Assembly: GCF_022267515.1 (NCBI RefSeq)
Contig: NZ_JAKFGB010000005.1
Coordinates: 186,001-250,000, forward strand
Source: Rubinisphaera margarita
Lineage (GTDB): Bacteria; Planctomycetota; Planctomycetia; Planctomycetales; Planctomycetaceae
Reading direction: 5' to 3'
DNA: 64,000 nucleotides
The notes below the pieces were generated by a model. The model was not told where the DNA came from and ran no database searches. It saw only the letters and a list, made by a program, of their open reading frames with translations. Each line of letters opens with the position of its first letter. The stretch's first letter is position 1. The translations under genes and the position numbers were made by a program. Below, piece after piece: positions 59,420-64,000 of the stretch.

Positions 59420-59794
59420 GGCACGTTCCTGCAGCGAAAAGGGGGTGAATGGTGAACAGACTGTCTATGATGCCGGCTTCGCAGTCCCGCCGTCAGTATC
59501 GGTCGGAGTTTCGCGATACAAATTGTCGCAATCTCCTCAATCTGCGGACAACTTCAGCCGATCCACTCTCAATCGTCTGAAATGCTTGACACTGCGGGGG
59601 TTATCTTTTTACGATTCCGCCTTGCGCTTCGGAGCGATGGTCCGGCAGGGCTATCGGGCGTTTCATTCGGCTGAATGAGTTGCAAACGCCGTCAATTTTG
59701 CGAGAATGCGTCGCAAATCGCCTCCCAGGAAGACGTTGGAAGTGCGGACACCGTCCGCAATTAACGCGGCACCAGGCCGTGCAAGAGGACTATC
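59420..59794. other. Divergent intergenic region with promoter for rpmF
   Basis: About 375 bases between a leftward gene and rpmF. Apart from the promoter-like pair at 59586-59615 I see no feature; short open frames here lack support. The DUF177 (YceD) gene that often precedes rpmF is not present. Confidence 0.4.
59586..59615 (+). promoter_or_regulatory. Probable sigma-70 type promoter of the rpmF-plsX-fab cluster
   Basis: TTGACA at 59586-59591 (full consensus) and TACGAT at 59610-59615 (4 of 6), spacer 18. It lies 179 nt before the rpmF ATG. Confidence 0.45.
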
Positions 59795-59974
59795 ATGGCA
59801 ATTCCCAAGAGAAGACAGTCGAAATCCCGTTCCCGCAAGCGTCGTAGTCACGACGCCATCAAGCCGCTGAAGCTGCAGTACTGTGCTCAGTGCGGCCAGC
59901 CGACCAAAAGTCACGTCGCCTGTCCGACCTGTGGCCATTACATGGGCCGAACGGTCGTCGAAATCGAAGACTAG
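59795..59974 (+). CDS. rpmF: Ribosomal protein bL32
   Basis: A 59-residue protein: MAIPKRRQSKSRSRKRRSHD, then a zinc ribbon (CAQCG ... CPTCGHYMGRTV). This is the zinc-binding (C+) form of L32. It has a GAGG site 7 nt upstream (complete start MAIPK). It heads the rpmF-plsX-fabD-acpP-fabF cluster, an ancient linkage of ribosome and lipid genes. Confidence 0.96.
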   Translation: MAIPKRRQSKSRSRKRRSHDAIKPLKLQYCAQCGQPTKSHVACPTCGHYMGRTVVEIED

Positions 59975-60178
59975 TCCGTCGCGAGAGCTTCGGCTGGCTT
60001 CCCCGATCAGTTTTTCCGACTGGTCGAATGTCCGACTGCAGGTGGTTTCACTGCCTGCAGGGACAAATGCTGAAATGAGGGTCTGCTGACCGCCGCTCCA
60101 CGGCATGTGGTGAATTCTCAGGCATTCAGTGGTCCAAGGCGTTCCTCCCCCTGCGGTTTGCGGAAAGATGAAGTAACA

Positions 60179-61189
60179 ATGCGGATTGCCCTCGATGCCA
60201 TGGGCGGTGATGATGCGCCCGGAATCAATATCGATGGTGCGATCACGGCTCTGGAGCGGTGGGAGCAACTGGAGATCGATCTGGTTGGCCCCTCTGGCAT
60301 GCTGAATGACCACCTGCAGCAGCGGGGCGGAAAGCCGGATCGGCTCAACGTCGTGCATGCCGACGAATACGTCGAAATGCACGAGAAGCCGACCGAAGCA
60401 CTCCGCAAGAAGCCCGGCGCTTCGATTTCGGTCTGCTGGCGGCTCATGGCTGAGAAGAAGGTCGGAGCGGTTGTCAGCGCCGGCAATACCGGAGCGGTTG
60501 TCGCAGCTGGCCTGCGGACTCGTCTGTTTCTCAAGCAGGTGAAGCGTCCCGGAATCGCCGTCGTACTGCCGACGCTCAAAGGCGCCTGCGTGCTGATGGA
60601 CGTGGGAGCCAATCCCGCTGCCCGTGCTGATCATCTCTATCAATACGCCGTGATGGGCAGTGTCTACGCTCGGGAAATGCTGGGCATCGAATCACCTCGC
60701 GTCGGCCTGCTGAACATTGGCAGCGAAGACGGCAAGGGGACCGAATTGGTCCGCGATGCCCGCAACATGGTGATCGGTTCGCATCTGAAGCCGAACTTCA
60801 TCGGGAACATCGAAGGGCGGGGCATTTATCAGGGCGACGCGGATGTCGTCGTCTGTGAAGGCTTCGTCGGGAATGTCGTGCTCAAAGTGAGCGAAGGCAT
60901 GGCCGACATGATGTTCAAGATCCTGTCCCGCGAGATCGTCGGTGCTCTCGATGTCGAGCAGGATAAAGCGAAGCAGGCCTTTCACGCAGCCGCCCAGCGG
61001 TACGAATACCGCGAAACCGGCGGAGCTCCGCTGCTCGGCGTCGATGGCCTGTGCATGATCAGCCATGGCTCCAGCGATGGCCGCGCCATGTGCAACGCTT
61101 TGGGAACCTGTATCAAAATGAGCGAACGCCAGATCAATCGCACGATCATCGACCGTCTGGCTGAAGACGCTGCCGCTGCCGCGAACTGA
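60179..61189 (+). CDS. plsX: Phosphate acyltransferase PlsX
   Basis: A 336-residue enzyme that makes acyl-phosphate from acyl-ACP for phospholipid synthesis. MRIALDAMGGDDAPGINIDGA is the family start; VGAVVSAGNTGAVVAA and VVCEGFVGNVVLKVSEGMA are conserved. The ATG at 60179 is the one that matches the family; a GTG at 60107 would add unrelated residues. Confidence 0.96.
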   Translation: MRIALDAMGGDDAPGINIDGAITALERWEQLEIDLVGPSGMLNDHLQQRGGKPDRLNVVHADEYVEMHEKPTEALRKKPGASISVCWRLMAEKKVGAVVSAGNTGAVVAAGLRTRLFLKQVKRPGIAVVLPTLKGACVLMDVGANPAARADHLYQYAVMGSVYAREMLGIESPRVGLLNIGSEDGKGTELVRDARNMVIGSHLKPNFIGNIEGRGIYQGDADVVVCEGFVGNVVLKVSEGMADMMFKILSREIVGALDVEQDKAKQAFHAAAQRYEYRETGGAPLLGVDGLCMISHGSSDGRAMCNALGTCIKMSERQINRTIIDRLAEDAAAAAN

Positions 61190-61259
61190 TCGACTTCTGG
61201 AGTCGAATCCCGGTCCAGCCGCCGTTTCGTTGTCAAATCCTATTCGGAAAGATCCAGTC

Positions 61260-62177
61260 ATGCCCAAGACCGCTCTACTTTTTCCCGGCCAGGGAGCTCA
61301 GCATGTCGGAATGGGAGTCAAGGTCGCGGAAAAGTATCCTGCGGCGAAACAGCTCTTCGATCAGGCCTCCGAGATTCTGGGGTTCGATCTCCTCGATGTC
61401 TGTGCAAATGGCCCGGAAGACCGCATCAACTCCACTGCAGTGAGTCAGCCGGCTCTGTATGTTTCGAGCCTGGCTTCGCTGGAGATCGTCAAAGATCAGG
61501 CCCCGGCTGTTCTCGACGAAGCCACCCACGCCGCCGGGCTGAGCCTGGGCGAATACACCGCGCTGGCCTTTGCCGAGGCTCTTTCGTTCGAAGATGGCCT
61601 GCGAGTCGTCAAAGTTCGGGGCGAAGCCATGCAGGCGGCTGCGGATGCGACTCCGTCCGGCATGGTCAGTCTGCTGCTGCTCGATGTCGATAAGGTTGAA
61701 GAAGTCTGTCAGCAGGCGAGTGAGCACGGCCTGATTCAGATTGCGAACTATCTCTGTCCGGGCAACCTCGTTGTCTCGGGGGATAAAGCGGCCTGTGAAG
61801 CTGTTGTCGGAATCGCCGAAGCGGCCGGCGGACGTCCGGTTCCGCTGAAAGTCGCCGGTGCGTTCCACACACCAATCATGCAGTCTGCCACCGAAAAACT
61901 GGCCGACATTCTCAATTCAGTCGATATTAAGTCGCCGCGGATTCCGGTGATTTCGAATGTCGATGCGGAGTCCCACTCCGATCCCGCGGAGATCCGGGAA
62001 ATTCTCGTCCGTCAGGTCGTGCATCCGGTTCTGTGGGAGAAGTCAGTTCGCCGTCTGATGGAGCTGGGCGTGGTGCATTTCGTGGAAGTGGGTCCGGGCC
62101 GGGTGCTGAAAGGGCTGATGAAACGGATCGACCGCAAAGCCTCGATGGACAACTACAACGACGAATCGGTCGCTTGA
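61260..62177 (+). CDS. fabD: Malonyl-CoA:ACP transacylase FabD
   Basis: A 305-residue enzyme that loads malonate onto ACP. The N-terminal LLFPGQGAQHVGMG, the nucleophile Ser in GLSLGEYTAL, and VAGAFHTPIM with the catalytic His are present. The ATG at 61260 (MPKTALLF) fits the family. Confidence 0.96.
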   Translation: MPKTALLFPGQGAQHVGMGVKVAEKYPAAKQLFDQASEILGFDLLDVCANGPEDRINSTAVSQPALYVSSLASLEIVKDQAPAVLDEATHAAGLSLGEYTALAFAEALSFEDGLRVVKVRGEAMQAAADATPSGMVSLLLLDVDKVEEVCQQASEHGLIQIANYLCPGNLVVSGDKAACEAVVGIAEAAGGRPVPLKVAGAFHTPIMQSATEKLADILNSVDIKSPRIPVISNVDAESHSDPAEIREILVRQVVHPVLWEKSVRRLMELGVVHFVEVGPGRVLKGLMKRIDRKASMDNYNDESVA

Positions 62178-62440
62178 ACTTTTCGGGCTGGACAATCCTT
62201 CCGGCAAAGTTTTCGACATTAAAACGGCCGTGTCTGCGTAGAATTGCAGATCGAAGGAAAATCGGGGAATTCAGGTCGGGATTAGAGTTTACACACTATT
62301 TGAAAAGCGATATACAACGATCGCGGTATCCCTTGCGATGCCGAAGATCACCGTCCGTAGGGCTTGTCAGACGAGCTGAGAATCGCGATATTTGGCAAGG
62401 AATTCACGGACTGGCTTGCCAGGAAATAACAACCCGATAC

Positions 62441-62449
62441 GAGGAGAGG
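62441..62449 (+). promoter_or_regulatory. Strong ribosome-binding site of acpP
   Basis: GAGGAGAGG, 6 nt before the GTG start of acpP at 62456. It decides the start of this highly expressed small gene. Confidence 0.75.
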
Positions 62450-62455
62450 GTTCGA

Positions 62456-62686
62456 GTGGACATCGAGGAAAAAGTCATCAACATCGTGAGTGAGCAGCTC
62501 AACTTCCCCAAGGAAGAGATCACTCTGGAAAGTTCGTTCCAGGAAGACCTGAAGGCCGACTCGCTCGATCTGGTCGAACTGGTGATGGAATTCGAGGAAG
62601 AATTCGATATCACCATTCCCGATGACGACTACGAGAAGATCCGCACCGTCGGAGACGCCGTGAAATATATCCAGGAGAAGTCCTGA
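62456..62686 (+). CDS. acpP: Acyl carrier protein
   Basis: A 76-residue acidic protein starting at GTG: VINIVSEQLNFPKEEITLESSFQEDL in pieces, the phosphopantetheine Ser in ADSLDLVELVM, then EFDITIPDDDYEKIRTVGDAVKYI. Carries the growing acyl chain. A gap of about 280 nt separates it from fabD; a TAGAAT box at 62239 could belong to its own promoter. fabF starts 4 nt after its stop. Confidence 0.96.
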   Translation: MDIEEKVINIVSEQLNFPKEEITLESSFQEDLKADSLDLVELVMEFEEEFDITIPDDDYEKIRTVGDAVKYIQEKS

Positions 62687-62689
62687 GAA

Positions 62690-63937
62690 ATGCGTCGTCG
62701 CGTTGTCGTAACTGGATGTGGAGTGGTGTCCTCACTCGGCTGTGAAGTCGCCGAGTTCTGGGACAAGATTTGTGCTGGAAAGAGCGGCATCGGACCGATT
62801 GAACGGTTCGACTGCTCTGAGTACAAAGTCACCTTCGGTGGGGAAGTCCGCCACTTCAAGCCTGAAGAGCATATGCCGCTCGATTCCAAAGAGCAGCGAC
62901 GAATGGATCGATTCGTCCTGTTCGGACTCGTGGCGTCGCATAAGGCGATCACGGCATCCGGCATGGATTTCGAGCAGGGCGATCCGTACCGCCACGGTGT
63001 TCTCATCGGGAGCGGGATCGGTGGCCTGAACGAGATCGAAGACCAGCACGACACGCTGTATAACAAAGGGCCTTCCCGCGTTTCGCCGTTTATGATTCCC
63101 AAGCTGATGGTCAACGCCGCCAGCGGGAACGTGTCGGTGAACTGGAAGCTGAAGGGCCCGAACTCGGCTGTGGCCACCGCCTGTGCCTCAGCCACCAACG
63201 CCATCGGCGATGCGTACCGACTGATTCAGTACGGCGAAGCCGATGTGATGGTCACCGGCGGCAGCGAAGCCGCCATGACTCCCATGGGGTTGTCCGGCTT
63301 CGCCCGCATGAACGCTCTCTCCAAGCGGAACGACGATCCGGAACGGGCCAGCCGCCCGTTTGATACCGATCGCGATGGCTTCGTCCTCGCCGAAGGAGCC
63401 GGGGTCGTTATTCTCGAAGAACTCGAGCATGCGAAAGCCCGTGGCGCCAAGATCTATGCCGAGCTCGTTGGTTACGGCATGTCGGCCGACGGTTCCCACA
63501 TGACTGCTCCTGATCCGGAAGGACGAGGAGCTGGTTACGCCATGAAGAAAGCTCTGATGGATGCCGATCTGTCTCCGGACAAGATCGACTACATCAACGC
63601 CCACGGCACCAGTACGCCGCTCGGCGATAAGGCCGAAACGACGGCCATCAAAACGATCTTCGGTGATCACGCCTACAAACTCGCCGTGTCGAGCACGAAG
63701 AGTCAACTGGGCCATCTGCTGGGAGCGTCCGGCGGTGTTGAGTTCGTGATCTGCTCGCTGGCCATGCAGGAACAGATTGCTCCTCCGACGATCAACCTGG
63801 AGAATCCGGACCCGGCCTGCGATCTCGATTACATTCCGAACGAAGCCCGGTCGATGAAGATGGACTACATTCTGACCAACAGCTTCGGCTTCGGCGGTCA
63901 CAACGCCTGCCTCGTCCTCAAGAAGTACGACGAGTAA
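62690..63937 (+). CDS. fabF: Beta-ketoacyl-ACP synthase II FabF
   Basis: A 415-residue condensing enzyme of fatty-acid elongation. The catalytic triad is visible: Cys in VATACASATNAIG, His in NAHGTSTPLGD and His in KSQLGHLLGASGG. Length is typical. It lies 3 nt after acpP and is followed by a terminator, so it ends the cluster. Confidence 0.97.
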   Translation: MRRRVVVTGCGVVSSLGCEVAEFWDKICAGKSGIGPIERFDCSEYKVTFGGEVRHFKPEEHMPLDSKEQRRMDRFVLFGLVASHKAITASGMDFEQGDPYRHGVLIGSGIGGLNEIEDQHDTLYNKGPSRVSPFMIPKLMVNAASGNVSVNWKLKGPNSAVATACASATNAIGDAYRLIQYGEADVMVTGGSEAAMTPMGLSGFARMNALSKRNDDPERASRPFDTDRDGFVLAEGAGVVILEELEHAKARGAKIYAELVGYGMSADGSHMTAPDPEGRGAGYAMKKALMDADLSPDKIDYINAHGTSTPLGDKAETTAIKTIFGDHAYKLAVSSTKSQLGHLLGASGGVEFVICSLAMQEQIAPPTINLENPDPACDLDYIPNEARSMKMDYILTNSFGFGGHNACLVLKKYDE

Positions 63938-63961
63938 GGCAGACCAGCGATCGAATACAGG

Positions 63962-63989
63962 AACGGGCCCCACGAGGCCCGTTTTTTAT
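63962..63989 (+). terminator. Rho-independent terminator of the fab cluster
   Basis: A perfect 8-bp AACGGGCC/GGCCCGTT stem (63962-63969 with 63976-63983), a 6-nt loop and a T run. It lies 25 nt after the fabF stop. Confidence 0.92.
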
Positions 63990-64000
63990 TGCGCTGAATC

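Overview
The window looks like chromosomal DNA of a planctomycete (order Planctomycetales, probably family Planctomycetaceae). I infer this from several kinds of gene: a DUF1559 prepilin-like protein followed by a small lipoprotein, a secreted mosaic protein with an LEPR-XLL-type N-terminal motif (LEARALL), a zinc-ribbon/RDD membrane protein, and a flagellar cluster of planctomycete layout. The DNA is moderately GC-rich and densely coding. I saw no tRNA, rRNA, CRISPR array, transposase or phage gene.

Region 1 (1-3.4 kb) holds the tail of a low-complexity protein, two back-to-back terminators, a gene-free stretch and the zinc-ribbon/RDD membrane protein. Region 2 (3.4-26.2 kb) is one long rightward flagellar supercluster: a membrane TPR protein, a FlgN-like chaperone, flgB-flgC-fliE-fliF-fliG-fliH-fliI-fliJ, a MotE-like protein, fliK-flgD-flgE-flbD-motA-motB-fliL-fliN-fliO-fliP-fliQ-fliR-flhB. 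It covers rod base, MS ring, switch, export ATPase, hook, stator and most of the export gate. flhA, the distal rod and P/L-ring genes, flagellin and chemotaxis genes are absent. fliM is present but lies 30 kb away (56.15-57.26 kb). Two parts are unusual: FliR carries a textbook EF-hand loop in an insertion, and FliN carries two FliM-type N-terminal docking motifs.

Region 3 (26.2-39.6 kb) is mixed accessory and housekeeping: an HD phosphohydrolase, a DUF4870 protein, a PIG-L deacetylase with a 53-residue membrane peptide, the secreted LEPR-XLL/FG-GAP/cadherin/Calx-beta/PKD/RTX protein, a DUF457 membrane hydrolase, three lipoproteins, a secreted unknown, the DUF1559 prepilin and ruvB.

Region 4 (39.8-57.3 kb) contains an MFS-acyltransferase-acyl-CoA synthetase fusion, a DapA-superfamily aldolase, a protein built from three 76-residue repeats, a GNAT-nitrilase fusion, a molybdenum-carrier-like protein, ettA, threonine synthase (possibly starting at ATT), a phosphodiesterase-superfamily protein lacking several metal ligands, proA and fliM. 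Just after the phosphodiesterase gene lies a diverged copy of its last 40 codons, again followed 4 nt later by a small unrelated gene. This is a module-shuffling scar and the most unusual local structure in the window.

Region 5 (57.3-64 kb) has paired palindromes, an RluD-type pseudouridine synthase, two small leftward genes, and the lipid-synthesis cluster rpmF-plsX-fabD-acpP-fabF, closed by a strong terminator. fabH and fabG are not in this cluster.
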